Below, piece by piece: positions 36,143 through 45,500 of a DNA stretch of 64,000 nt. Each line of letters begins with the position of its first letter. The stretch's first letter is position 1. Source of the DNA: Collimonas sp. OK607 (GTDB taxonomy: Bacteria; Pseudomonadota; Gammaproteobacteria; Burkholderiales; Burkholderiaceae_D); NCBI RefSeq assembly GCF_900111995.1, contig NZ_FOKF01000009.1:62001-126000 (forward strand), in the 5' to 3' direction. The notes below the pieces were generated by a model. It did not search any database. It was not told where the DNA came from and saw nothing but the letters and a program-made list of their open reading frames with translations. A program made the position numbers and the translations under genes.

Positions 36143-37042
36143 ATGAATCTCAATCTCAACCTGAATCCAAAACACACCGAGGCCTTTCGCGCGGTCATCG
36201 AAACCGGTAGCTTCGAGCAAGCCGCGGTGCGGCTGCACCTGACCTCACCGGCAATATCGCAACGGGTGCATGCACTTGAAAGCATGTTGGGCAATGCCTT
36301 GATCGTGCGAAGCCGTCCTGCGCGCGCTACCAGTACCGGGCACAGGCTGATGCAATATCTGAAGCGGGCGCAAATGCTGGAGGCGGATCTGGCGGCAGAG
36401 TTGGCGGTGGAACAGGATGCGCCAATGCGACTGGTGCTGGCATTGAATGCCGATTCGATAGGCACCTGGTTTTTTCCTGCTTTGTCAGACCTGTTGATAC
36501 GGGAAAAAGTTCTGCTGGACCTGACCGTAGAAGATCAGGATCACACTTACACGCTGCTGGAAACCGGCATGGCCATTGGCTGCATCAGCACCGAACCGAA
36601 GCCGATGCGCGGCTGTTCGGCCGAGCTGTTGGGAGTGATGCGCTACTGGCTGGTGGCGGCAGAAGCGTTTTGCGATCGCTGGTTTGTAGATGGCTTGACG
36701 CGCAAAGCGGCGCGCAGTGCGCCGGTGGTGGCGTACACCCACAAAGACACTTTGCAATCTTCTTTCTTGCTGAGCAAACTGGGTTTGCCGGAGGGCGCAT
36801 ATCCGTGCCACTACGTTCCCGGCGCCGCATCGCATTTCAATGCGATTCGCTATGGATTGGGTTACGGCATGGTGCCGGAACTGCTGCTTAAGGCGAGTGC
36901 CGGCAAGCATGAAATGATTTATCTCGCGCCGAATAAGCCGCTTGAACTGGCGCTGTACTGGCATACCTGGAAGGTGCAATCGCCGCGTATGGAAAACTTG
37001 TCTCGTCAGATTATTTCGGCAGCGCGAAAAATCCTGAAGTAA
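36143..37042 (+). CDS. argP: LysR-family regulator ArgP (IciA)
   Basis: A 299-residue LysR-type regulator. The N-terminal HTH includes KHTEAFRAVIETGSFEQAAVRLHLTSPAISQRVHALESMLGNALIVRSRP, a signature of the ArgP/LysG group, in which ISQR replaces the usual VSRQ. ArgP responds to arginine and lysine and usually controls a LysE-type exporter (argO), but no such gene is adjacent here. AGGAA precedes the ATG. It is divergent from the PBP1A gene. The family call is strong; the target is unknown in this setting. Confidence 0.88.
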   Translation: MNLNLNLNPKHTEAFRAVIETGSFEQAAVRLHLTSPAISQRVHALESMLGNALIVRSRPARATSTGHRLMQYLKRAQMLEADLAAELAVEQDAPMRLVLALNADSIGTWFFPALSDLLIREKVLLDLTVEDQDHTYTLLETGMAIGCISTEPKPMRGCSAELLGVMRYWLVAAEAFCDRWFVDGLTRKAARSAPVVAYTHKDTLQSSFLLSKLGLPEGAYPCHYVPGAASHFNAIRYGLGYGMVPELLLKASAGKHEMIYLAPNKPLELALYWHTWKVQSPRMENLSRQIISAARKILK

Positions 37043-37176
37043 TCGCGACAGCATATAGCGCATATGGATATGTAAAACCATCAGTTTGTATTGCCGCCTG
37101 TCTACTATATTCTCGACTCCCATTAAAGAACGCTACAGTTTTTTACAAAAGAATATATGGGAAGGATGAGCAATAA

Positions 37177-39906
37177 ATGTACAGATTCAAAACCCTGCCG
37201 GCGCAGACTGCGTTGTTGATCGCTATTGCAGCACCAAATCTCTATCAGACAGCTTACGCACAATCCACGGACGATAACGACGCTCACACAGCCACCAGCG
37301 ATACTAAACCCGTACTGGTCACGGGTTCCCGGATTCCCCGCGCCAGCAAGGAAGGACCGACTAGCGTAACCGTGATCACCGGCGAGGATATCGAAAAGCA
37401 AGGCTATCGCAATGTCTACGACGCCCTCAATGCGCAGACCCAGAATACCGGCATGACCCAGGGCGCAGACTTCGGCAACACTTTCACTCCCGCGGCGAAT
37501 ACCATCAGCTTGCGCGGGTTAGGCCCTAACCACACTTTGATCCTGCTGAACGGCAGGCGGATTGCAGACTATCCGGTGGCCTATGACGGCTCGGTCAACT
37601 TCGTCAACCTGGCCAACATTCCATCGGCGCTGGTGGACCGCATTGAGATATTGAACAGCGGTGCTTCGGCCATCTACGGTTCGGATGCGATTGCCGGCGT
37701 CGTCAATATCATTACGAAAAAGCAGGTCAGCGGTGTAGACATCAACGTCAAGGCTGGCGGTACACAGGACGGCGGCGGTTCTAATCAGCGGATTCAAATC
37801 ACCGGCGGCGGCAGCAGCGGAAATCTGACCGGGCTTTTCGGCATAGAGCTAAGCCGGACCCAGCCGATCTGGAGTCGTCAGCGCGACTTCATGTCATCCA
37901 CTTCATCCGACGGCACCACGCCAACCCGCGTGTTTTCGCGGCAGAACGTCGACAGCGGGAAATACATCGATCCGGGCGCGGCAACCTGCGACCAGCTCGG
38001 CAATCTGTTCTACGACAGCGTGGTCAGGGTGAAGTCGAAGTCAGGCGTGTATTGCGGCAGCGGCAAGGCGCAACCGGCTTACTGGACCACCATGACCCAG
38101 AACGAAAGCGAAAATCTGTTCGGCAGCTTGCGCTATCAGTTGAGCGCCAAGACCGAATTATTCAGCGATCTGATGCTGGGGTTTAACTCTACGCAAAATA
38201 ATACGCGCGGTCCCAGCTGGACCTCCGAAGCAGTCAGCAACAGTTATTTTTTCAATCAGAACAGCGGCAACAACGAAAGCTGGTCACGCCGGATTTCGCC
38301 GGAAGAAATCGGCGGAGCCACTCGCTACAACCGAAAATGGAACGACGTCGCGGCCAACTTGACGGTAGGCGTGCGCGGCGATATACCGTCAACCAGCAGC
38401 TGGAACTATGAAGCGGCTTACAACATCTCCGCTTACACCAGCCGCAAGACTACGCCTCTGTTGTTGAGTAACGTGGACAGTTTTTTCCTCGGGCCGCGTC
38501 TTGGCTACGATGCCGACGGCATCGCCATCTATGCGCCGGATCCGAAAAGACTATACCAGCCGCTGACACCGGATCAGTTCAACTCGATCACCGGCGAAGC
38601 AATCAGCCGCGATAAATCCTGGACCCAGACCTTGAGTCTGAGCGCCAACGGCGAGCTGTTCGACTTGCCCGCCGGACCGGTGCGCGTGGCGGCGGTGACT
38701 GAGCTCGGCAGCCAGGGTTTCAGCAATACGCCTGATCCGCAGATCAACCAAGGCGTGTTCTACAACCAGGCAGCTGCAAACGGCGCCAGCGGTTCGCGCC
38801 AACGCTATGCCTTAGGGACAGAACTGAACATACCGATCATCAAAGAGTTGGTAGCGACCGTGGCCGGACGTTACGACGAGTACAACTTCGCCGGCCGCAG
38901 CGACGGTAAATTCACCTACAACACCGGGCTCGAATTCCGTCCCGCCAACACCTTGCTGTTCCGCGGTAACTACGCTACCAGCTTCCGCGCACCGGACATG
39001 AATTACATCTATTCGTCCACCACCCGCGGTTACTATTCATCGACGACCGATTACTACCGCTGCCAGCGGGCAGGGCAGGCATTAGCCGGCTGTGAGTTCA
39101 ACAATTATTCACCGGGTGCGAATTACATTCAGACCGGCAGCAAGGATCTGAAATCCGAGAACGGCAAATCCTGGAGTTACGGCGTAGTGTGGTCGCCAAG
39201 TGCCAATTTCGACATATCGGCCGATTTCTGGCGTATCCAGATCGATAACCTGGTCACCAATCTCGATCCGGACACCATTCTGCACAATGAAGCAAATTGC
39301 CGTGCCGGCCAGCTGAACATCAATTCGCCGATCTGCGCCGATGCGCTGGCACGGGTGCAGCGTAACCCGGCCAATGCGATCTTCAATCCGAATGCCATCC
39401 AGAATATTCTGGTCAATCCGATCAATGCTGCGTCGGAACGTACCAGCGGCCTGGACTTTAGCGGGAAATGGCGTATCAAGGCAGGCGGCGTCGGCGACTT
39501 CCTGCTGAAGGCAAATTACACCAAGGTGCTCAGTCATCACTACAAGCAGTTTGCCGCCGATCCTGATACAGATGAATTGAATTCACTGACGAATCCCGAC
39601 TGGGGTTCCAAGGTCAATGCCAGCGTTACCTGGCTGCGCAACAAATGGACCAGCACCGTGCAAGTCACACGTTACGGCAGTTTGCCCAGCGCCGACCAGA
39701 CCCGCCGCATCTCGCCGTTCGCATTGGTCAACCTGAGCGCCAGTTATCAGATCAACCCGCGGGCGTCGGTATCGCTGATCGTCAATAATGTGTTTAATTC
39801 CGTGAGGCAAGACAATACTGCCGGCTGGCCGTATTATCCCGTAGGTAACTACAATCCCTACGGTCGTCAGGGTTGGCTGGAATTCAATTATCACTTTGGT
39901 TCGTAA
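37177..39906 (+). CDS. TonB-dependent outer-membrane receptor
   Basis: A 909-residue receptor with signal peptide (about 1-28, ending AYA) and a plug domain: PVLVTGSRIPRASKEGPTSVTVITGEDIEKQGYRNVYDALNAQTQ, then ISLRGLGPNHTLILLNGRRIADYPVAYDG, NIPSALVDRIEILNSGASAIYGSDAIAGVVNIITKK. A 22-strand barrel rich in Asn/Tyr/Ser follows. The NGRRiadyP and GSDAIAGVVNIITK blocks are those of the family that imports peptides, sugars or siderophores. AAGGA precedes the ATG. There is no Fur box or iron gene nearby; it pairs with an exported thioredoxin/TPR protein just downstream. The ligand is unknown. Confidence 0.95.
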   Translation: MYRFKTLPAQTALLIAIAAPNLYQTAYAQSTDDNDAHTATSDTKPVLVTGSRIPRASKEGPTSVTVITGEDIEKQGYRNVYDALNAQTQNTGMTQGADFGNTFTPAANTISLRGLGPNHTLILLNGRRIADYPVAYDGSVNFVNLANIPSALVDRIEILNSGASAIYGSDAIAGVVNIITKKQVSGVDINVKAGGTQDGGGSNQRIQITGGGSSGNLTGLFGIELSRTQPIWSRQRDFMSSTSSDGTTPTRVFSRQNVDSGKYIDPGAATCDQLGNLFYDSVVRVKSKSGVYCGSGKAQPAYWTTMTQNESENLFGSLRYQLSAKTELFSDLMLGFNSTQNNTRGPSWTSEAVSNSYFFNQNSGNNESWSRRISPEEIGGATRYNRKWNDVAANLTVGVRGDIPSTSSWNYEAAYNISAYTSRKTTPLLLSNVDSFFLGPRLGYDADGIAIYAPDPKRLYQPLTPDQFNSITGEAISRDKSWTQTLSLSANGELFDLPAGPVRVAAVTELGSQGFSNTPDPQINQGVFYNQAAANGASGSRQRYALGTELNIPIIKELVATVAGRYDEYNFAGRSDGKFTYNTGLEFRPANTLLFRGNYATSFRAPDMNYIYSSTTRGYYSSTTDYYRCQRAGQALAGCEFNNYSPGANYIQTGSKDLKSENGKSWSYGVVWSPSANFDISADFWRIQIDNLVTNLDPDTILHNEANCRAGQLNINSPICADALARVQRNPANAIFNPNAIQNILVNPINAASERTSGLDFSGKWRIKAGGVGDFLLKANYTKVLSHHYKQFAADPDTDELNSLTNPDWGSKVNASVTWLRNKWTSTVQVTRYGSLPSADQTRRISPFALVNLSASYQINPRASVSLIVNNVFNSVRQDNTAGWPYYPVGNYNPYGRQGWLEFNYHFGS

Positions 39907-39978
39907 AAGATATTCTCATAGCCGCAGCTGGCCACGCCGGTTGCGGCTCTACCTATTTGCACGATGGACGAATACAAG

Positions 39979-41550
39979 ATGAAGAGTTTATCCGCTACCG
40001 CGGCGATGTTTGCCACGCTGCTGTGCGCCGCCTTACCGACCATGTCCACAGCCTTGAATGCCGCCGAATCAAAGCCCGCAACTGCTGCGGCGGCGGCCGG
40101 CATCAATTGGTATGACGGCGACGTCGATGCAGCTTTCGCCTTCGCCAAAGCGCATAACAAACCATTGTTCCTGTACTGGGGCGCGACCTGGTGTCCGCCA
40201 TGCAACCAGGTCAAAGCCACGATTTTTAACCGGCAAGGTTTTATCGAACGCTCGCGTTTCTTCGTGCCGGTGCATATTGACGGTGACAGCGCCGGCGCAC
40301 AAAAACTCGGCGAGCGTTTCAAGGTGCGCGGCTATCCGACCATGATCCTGTTCAAGCCCGACGGCACTGAAATTACCCGTTTGCCGGGTGAGGTCGACGC
40401 CGACCGTTATTTGCAGACGCTGGCACTGGGCATTAGCGCCAATCGTCCGGTCAGGCAAACCTTGCAGGCCGCCCTTGCCGGCGGCAAGCTGACGGCGGAC
40501 GAATGGCGTCTGCTGGCTTACTACTCTTGGGATACCGACGAGCAGCAACTGATCAGCAGCAAGGAGTTATCGTCCACGCTGAAGCGGCTGGCGGCAAACT
40601 GCCCGCCTGGCGATACCGCCAATCGCCTGGCCTTGAGCGCATTGGTCGCGGCAGCTAACATTAAACCGGGTGAAGCCGCCAGCGTCGACAAAACGGCAGC
40701 GGCAGCGCAATTGACGAAGGCGGTAAGCGATGTCCATACAGCACGTGAGAATATGGACATATTTACCAACTATCCGGCCGAGCTGGTGCAGTTGGCCACG
40801 CTGCCGAAAACACCGGCCCGCGCAAAATTGATCGCCGCCTGGGATCTCGCCATGCAGCGCTTGTCCGGCGATAAGACGTTATCCAGGACTGATCGCTTAT
40901 CGGCCTTGGCGGCACAAGTATCACTGGCGCGTATCGATACTCCGGACGGCGTGTTGGCGCCCGCCTTGCTCAAAGACGTGCGGCAACGCGTGGCGCTAGC
41001 CGATAGTGCAACCACCGACGCCTATGAGCGGCAATCGGTGATCAATACCGGCGCGCATGTCTTGAGCGATGCCGGTTTGCTGGACGATTCGGATCGCTTG
41101 CTCAAGGCTGAGCTGAAGCGTTCGCATGCGCCATACTATTTTATGCTTAGGCTGGCCTCGAATGCCAGGAAGCGTGGCGATAAAACCGGCGCCATCAACT
41201 GGTATGAACAGGCGTACCAGGCGGCGCAAGGACCGGCGACGCGCTTGCAATGGGGTGTGGCGTATTTGTCAGGTTTGCTGGAACTGGCGCCGCAGGATGA
41301 AAGCCGTATAGAAAAGGTTGCGCATGGCGTGTTGCAGGAGCTGGGCGGCACTCAGAATGCATTCTACGAACGTAATCGTTCAGTGCTGGAGCGCCTGGGG
41401 AAAAAACTCAATGCATGGAATGGCGACGGAAGGCATCAGGCTGTAATAGGGCGTTTGCGACTGCAACTGGATACTGTTTGCGGAAAATTGCCGGCGGCAG
41501 ATGCGCAGCGCGCCACTTGCCAGGGTTTGCTGAGTTCCGCCCAGGTTTAG
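39979..41550 (+). CDS. Exported thioredoxin-fold protein with long helical repeat region
   Basis: A 523-residue protein from the ATG at 39979 (an in-frame start 15 bases upstream is possible). A signal peptide (MKSLSATAAMFATLLCAALPTMSTA) is followed by a thioredoxin domain (about 35-145) with Cys72-Pro-Pro-Cys75 in YWGATWCPPCNQVK and the cis-Pro YPTMILF. The remaining 370 residues are helical and Ala/Leu-rich with TPR-like spacing (for example NWYEQAYQAAQGPATRLQWGVAYLSGLL). It is probably a periplasmic disulfide reductase or chaperone. It starts 72 bases after the TonB receptor stop, suggesting cotranscription. Confidence 0.83.
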   Translation: MKSLSATAAMFATLLCAALPTMSTALNAAESKPATAAAAAGINWYDGDVDAAFAFAKAHNKPLFLYWGATWCPPCNQVKATIFNRQGFIERSRFFVPVHIDGDSAGAQKLGERFKVRGYPTMILFKPDGTEITRLPGEVDADRYLQTLALGISANRPVRQTLQAALAGGKLTADEWRLLAYYSWDTDEQQLISSKELSSTLKRLAANCPPGDTANRLALSALVAAANIKPGEAASVDKTAAAAQLTKAVSDVHTARENMDIFTNYPAELVQLATLPKTPARAKLIAAWDLAMQRLSGDKTLSRTDRLSALAAQVSLARIDTPDGVLAPALLKDVRQRVALADSATTDAYERQSVINTGAHVLSDAGLLDDSDRLLKAELKRSHAPYYFMLRLASNARKRGDKTGAINWYEQAYQAAQGPATRLQWGVAYLSGLLELAPQDESRIEKVAHGVLQELGGTQNAFYERNRSVLERLGKKLNAWNGDGRHQAVIGRLRLQLDTVCGKLPAADAQRATCQGLLSSAQV

Positions 41551-41641
41551 TATAACGGGATCATTCCGGATAAATCGGTTACGCTAGGGAACTGCGGTTT
41601 CCCCTTGTATTTCCCCTTTCCTTTGACCGGACCGGCCGACC

Positions 41642-42313
41642 ATGATCATTGTTCACCATCTCAACAACTCCCGTTCACAGCGCGTACTCTGGTTGCTCGA
41701 AGAGCTGGGGCTGGATTATGAGCTCAAGCTGTATCAGCGCGATCCGAAAACAATGTTGGCACCGCCTTCACTGAAAGCGGTTCATCCTTTAGGAAAATCA
41801 CCAGTCATCACAGACGGCGATAACACGATTGCCGAATCGGGTGCGATTATCGAATACCTGGTGCAGCAATATGGCAATGGTCGCCTGATTCCGGCGGCGG
41901 GCAGCAAGGATCGCCTGCGCTACACTTACTGGCTGCACTACGCCGAAGGTTCGGCCATGCCGCCATTGCTGATGAAGCTGATCTTCGGACGCCTGGGGCG
42001 GCCGCCGATGCCGGCTCTGCTGCGGCCGCTGGCGCGTTCGATAGCGAACGGCGTGCAGCGCAACTACATCGATCCGCAACTCAAGACGCATCTGGATTTC
42101 ATGGAAGGCGAACTGGGTAAGTCGACCTGGTTTGCCGGCGAAGAATTCAGCGCCGCCGACATCCAGATGAGCTTTCCGCTGGAAGCTTCGCAATCGCGCG
42201 GTGGCCTGGATGCCAGCCGGCCGAACCTGCTCGCCTTTTTACAACGGATCCATGCACGGCCGGCGTATAAGCGTGCGATCGAAAAAGGAGGCAAATACGA
42301 TTTGCTGAAGTAA
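41642..42313 (+). CDS. Glutathione S-transferase (second)
   Basis: A 223-residue cytosolic GST. The N-terminal thioredoxin-like domain reads MIIVHHLNNSRSQRVLWLLEELGLDYELKLYQRDPKTMLAPPSLKAVHPLGKSPVITDGDNTIAESGAIIEYL, with Ser10-Arg-Ser as likely glutathione-activating residues and the ES motif before GAIIEYL. The C-terminal helical domain follows. It is unrelated in class to the GST at 32161. No ribosome site is obvious. Confidence 0.92.
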   Translation: MIIVHHLNNSRSQRVLWLLEELGLDYELKLYQRDPKTMLAPPSLKAVHPLGKSPVITDGDNTIAESGAIIEYLVQQYGNGRLIPAAGSKDRLRYTYWLHYAEGSAMPPLLMKLIFGRLGRPPMPALLRPLARSIANGVQRNYIDPQLKTHLDFMEGELGKSTWFAGEEFSAADIQMSFPLEASQSRGGLDASRPNLLAFLQRIHARPAYKRAIEKGGKYDLLK

Positions 42314-42470
42314 GATTGCGCCGTAATACCGTGCTTTCCCTGGCGTTCGAATCCGACTCTCACCCCACGCTCGCGCCAATCCCGTTAGAATTGAATTGTA
42401 AGGCCCGGATAAAATTGTCCGGGCCATGACGCCAACCGGTTTGGCGTACAGATATCGCTACGGAGATTCA

Positions 42471-43964
42471 ATGTTCCCCACTGAGCAATTCACCGATCCC
42501 CACGCCGCCGTCGCGCGCGTGCAAGAGATTTACGACCACCACACTGCATTGTTGCGGGACGCGTTCAAGCGCTTTTCGAATGGCGAAGTAATGACGGAAC
42601 GGGTGCGCGCCTGCTATCCGTTTGTACGTGTTACAACCGAATTCAACACCCGTGCCGATACTCGTCAGTCCTTCGGCTTCGTGTCTGGCCCGGGCGTCTA
42701 TGAAACTACGCTGACCAGGCCATCACTCTACTCAAATTACCTGGTCAGCCAGTTCAAACTGCTGCGCGATAACCACGATGTGCCGTTGGAAGTCGGCGTC
42801 AGCGACATGCCGATTCCGGTGCACTTCGCCTTCCCCGAAGGCATCCATGTCGAAGGTAATCTCGATCCGGATCATTTGCGGACTTTGCCGGATGTGTTCG
42901 ACCTGCCGAACCTGGCGACCATGGACGATCGCATCGTCAACGGCACGTATGAGGAAATGCCGGGCGATCCGCACCCGCTGGCTTTATTTACCGCGCCGCG
43001 TATCGATTATTCGCTGCACAGGCTGAAGCACTACACAGCGACTTCCCCCGATCGTTTCCAGCGCTATGTGTTGTTTACCAACTATGCGTTCTATGTCGAT
43101 GAATTCATCCGCATGGGGCGCGAACTGATGCAAGCCACCAGCGATCCGGAGCAGCGCGCCTATCGCCAGCAATACACGGCATTTGTCGAGCCGGGCGATC
43201 TGACCACCTGGAATGCCAACCTCGACGACCTGCCTTCCGATCGCGCACTCACCGGTATCGCACCGGCGCGCCAGCCGCAAATGCCGGCTTACCATTTGCA
43301 GCGTGCCGACGGTTCCGGTATCACGCTGATCAATATCGGCGTCGGTCCGTCGAATGCCAAAACCATTACCGACCACGTTGCGGTATTACGCCCGCACGGC
43401 TGGATCATGCTGGGTCACTGCGCCGGCTTATCGACCTCGCAACGGATGGGCGACTACGTACTTGCGCACGCCTATGTGCGCGACGACCATGTACTCGATG
43501 ACGACTTGCCGCTGTGGGTGCCGGTGCCGGCACTGGCCGAGGTGCAGCTGGCATTGCAGGATGCGGTGGCTGCCATCACCCAACTGGACGGTTATGAACT
43601 GAAGCGCATCATGCGTACCGGCACGGTGGCCTCTATCGATGATCGCAACTGGGAGCTGCGCGATCATCGCAAGCCTCTATTACGCTTCAATCAAAGCCGT
43701 GCAATTGCGCTGGATATGGAAAGCGCTACGGTGGCCGCCAACGGTTTCCGTTTCCGCGTTCCTTACGGTACGCTGCTGTGTGTGTCGGACAAGCCGCTGC
43801 ACGGTGAAATCAAATTACCTGGTATGGCCAACCGTTTTTACGAGCAGCGGGTTAACCAGCATTTGAAGATCGGCATCAAGGCGCTGGAATTGTTGCGCAA
43901 TCAAGGTGTCGAACAGCTGCACAGCCGCAAGTTGCGCAGTTTCAGCGAGCCGGCGTTCCGTTGA
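42471..43964 (+). CDS. amn: AMP nucleosidase
   Basis: This enzyme hydrolyses AMP to adenine and ribose 5-phosphate, controlling adenylate pools. The ATG at 42471 has GGAG upstream, giving 497 residues, close to the usual 480-500. The N-terminal regulatory domain (TEFNTRADTRQSFGFVSGPGVYETTLTRPSLYSNYLVSQFKLLRDNHDVPLEVG) and the nucleosidase domain (INIGVGPSNAKTITDHVAVLRPHGWIMLGHCAGLSTSQRMGDYVLAHAYVR, then ALDMESATVAANGFRFRVPYGTLLCVSDKPLHGEIK) are both present. The DMESA acid pair binds the ribose. The gene is followed by a small conserved-looking frame. Confidence 0.95.
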   Translation: MFPTEQFTDPHAAVARVQEIYDHHTALLRDAFKRFSNGEVMTERVRACYPFVRVTTEFNTRADTRQSFGFVSGPGVYETTLTRPSLYSNYLVSQFKLLRDNHDVPLEVGVSDMPIPVHFAFPEGIHVEGNLDPDHLRTLPDVFDLPNLATMDDRIVNGTYEEMPGDPHPLALFTAPRIDYSLHRLKHYTATSPDRFQRYVLFTNYAFYVDEFIRMGRELMQATSDPEQRAYRQQYTAFVEPGDLTTWNANLDDLPSDRALTGIAPARQPQMPAYHLQRADGSGITLINIGVGPSNAKTITDHVAVLRPHGWIMLGHCAGLSTSQRMGDYVLAHAYVRDDHVLDDDLPLWVPVPALAEVQLALQDAVAAITQLDGYELKRIMRTGTVASIDDRNWELRDHRKPLLRFNQSRAIALDMESATVAANGFRFRVPYGTLLCVSDKPLHGEIKLPGMANRFYEQRVNQHLKIGIKALELLRNQGVEQLHSRKLRSFSEPAFR

Positions 43965-43971
43965 TCGCCAC

Positions 43972-44007
43972 GTTATTTTTCGCGTTGTTTTTCAGGTTGT
44001 TTCCCCG
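43972..44007. repeat. Short tandem repeat, 3 x 12 nt, after the amn stop
   Basis: GTTATTTTTCGC, GTTGTTTTTCAG and GTTGTTTCCCCG are adjacent 12-nt units beginning seven bases after the amn stop and ending three bases before the next ATG. Confidence 0.75.
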
Positions 44008-44010
44008 CCC

Positions 44011-44241
44011 ATGTCTACCGTCATCAAGCACAGGAAAACAAAGATCGTGACGCTGGCGGCGGGCGAGACGATAGCTGAACATTGCGCCGCCGGCGACATC
44101 GCCCTGGTCCAGGACGATGCCGGTTGGTGGACGCATTTTGTTGGTGAGAATGGTGCAATCGATAGTTACGATGTGCCGTTCGATTCCTATAACAAGGCAC
44201 TGTGGGCGGCCAAGGCGGCCGCCGAGTTTTCTGCGGAATAG
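44011..44241 (+). CDS. Small hypothetical protein (76 residues)
   Basis: From ATG 44011 the frame encodes MSTVIKHRKTKIVTLAAGE, then CAAGDIALVQDDAGWWTHFVGENGAIDSYDVPFDSYNKALWAAKAAAEFSAE. It has coding-like composition, an acidic Trp/Tyr-rich centre and an Ala-rich helical end, and could be a small cytoplasmic fold. It is not recognised as a known domain. The frame is open upstream into the end of amn, but those residues have no coding character. It follows amn closely, so cotranscription is possible. Confidence 0.65.
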   Translation: MSTVIKHRKTKIVTLAAGETIAEHCAAGDIALVQDDAGWWTHFVGENGAIDSYDVPFDSYNKALWAAKAAAEFSAE

Positions 44242-44253
44242 TGTGCCGTAATG

Positions 44254-45474
44254 TTAGCCGGCTTGTTTGCGGTTGTGTCTGTACATTGCACCTAATAACA
44301 CGGCGCCCGCTAGCAACGCCAATGCCGCCACGCTCAGTGACGAGGTGAAGCTGCCGCTGCTCCGCACCAGGCGCGTCGCTAGTGGCGGCCCAATGATTTG
44401 TCCCACGCCATACGCAGCAGTCAACATTCCCATCAAGCTGCGCGCATGATCGCCGCGCAGGCGGCGGGCGTCGCGCATTGCGAATAAAGTGATCGCGGTA
44501 AACGGCATGCCGAGCAAGATGCTGCCGAGTGCAAAGCCAGTGACGCTGGGCGAGACTATGCCGATCAGGATGCCGCATGCTTGCAGCAGATAACAGGCGG
44601 CCAGCAACAGCCGGTTATCCCAGTGGGTTGGCAATCTGGTTGCCAGCAGTGCGCCGATGGAAACGCATATGCCGAACAAGGGCCAGAATAAATCCGGCCA
44701 GTTCGAACCAGGCAAGGCCTGCCGTGCGATCACTGGCAGGAAGGTCGCTGTGATGATATAGCCGAAGCCGGCCAGCGCGTAAGCGAGAGTCAGGCCGCGC
44801 GTCTGGCGCGTGACTTGTGCTGGTTCCAGGCCATGTGCTGCCGGTGTCGGCGTGGCCGTCGCAGCAGCCGATCCCGCGAAGGTCGGCCATACCAGCGTCG
44901 TCAGTATCAATGCCAGCAATCCATACAATAGCCAGCCGTGTTCAGCCCGCCAGTGTTGCGTTACCATCGCGCTGGTCGCCAGACCCGTGATGAGAATACC
45001 GATTCCCGGACCGCAGTAAATGATGCCGCCGAGCGCTGGCGCCTTTAATTGCGCCAGGCGTTGCAAGCACCATCCGGATCCGTATACAAATACCCCGGCG
45101 CTGGCAATCCCTGCCAATGTGCGCAACAGCAGCCACAATGTCGGCGAATGCAATACGCCCATTCCCAGCGTCAGCAGGACGGTCGCAACCAAGCCAGTCT
45201 TGATGGCGCGGGTAGGGCTGACATGCAGCACCATGCACAGCAGTGCGCCGAGCAGGTAGCCGACATAGTTGGCGGTTGCCAGCCAGCCACCGGCCGCCAG
45301 GTCGATCACGCCGTCATGCAGCATCATCGGTAACAGCGGCGTGAAAGCGAAGCGGCCGATACCCATCGCGACTGCCAACGCCAGTAATCCGGCCAATGCT
45401 ACGCGCCAGGCTTCGCGGTCGTGGTCCGTATCCACTTCATTCATGGCGGGCGTGGGTTGCTGATTTTTGCTCAA
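44254..45474 (-). CDS. YbfB/YjiJ-family MFS transporter
   Basis: A 406-residue inner-membrane protein with about 12 hydrophobic segments. The N-terminal GLLALAVAMGIGRFAFTPLLPMMLHDGVIDLAAGGWLATANYVGYLLGAL and GSGWCLQRLAQ are typical of YbfB/YjiJ carriers (the GIGRFaftPllP motif). The start given is a TTG with GAGAG upstream; an in-frame ATG at 45444 is an alternative but has no ribosome site. The substrate is unknown. It lies upstream of, and 26 bases from, the nitronate monooxygenase gene on the same strand, so the two may be cotranscribed. Confidence 0.87.
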   Translation of the reverse strand: MSKNQQPTPAMNEVDTDHDREAWRVALAGLLALAVAMGIGRFAFTPLLPMMLHDGVIDLAAGGWLATANYVGYLLGALLCMVLHVSPTRAIKTGLVATVLLTLGMGVLHSPTLWLLLRTLAGIASAGVFVYGSGWCLQRLAQLKAPALGGIIYCGPGIGILITGLATSAMVTQHWRAEHGWLLYGLLALILTTLVWPTFAGSAAATATPTPAAHGLEPAQVTRQTRGLTLAYALAGFGYIITATFLPVIARQALPGSNWPDLFWPLFGICVSIGALLATRLPTHWDNRLLLAACYLLQACGILIGIVSPSVTGFALGSILLGMPFTAITLFAMRDARRLRGDHARSLMGMLTAAYGVGQIIGPPLATRLVRSSGSFTSSLSVAALALLAGAVLLGAMYRHNRKQAG

Positions 45475-45500
45475 GTCGTTTCTCTCTGGGACTAGTGATG

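Noticed and set aside
43906-44010. N-terminal extension of the 76-residue hypothetical protein into amn
   Set aside because: The extension overlaps the amn end in another frame and has no coding character; the ATG at 44011 is the sensible start.
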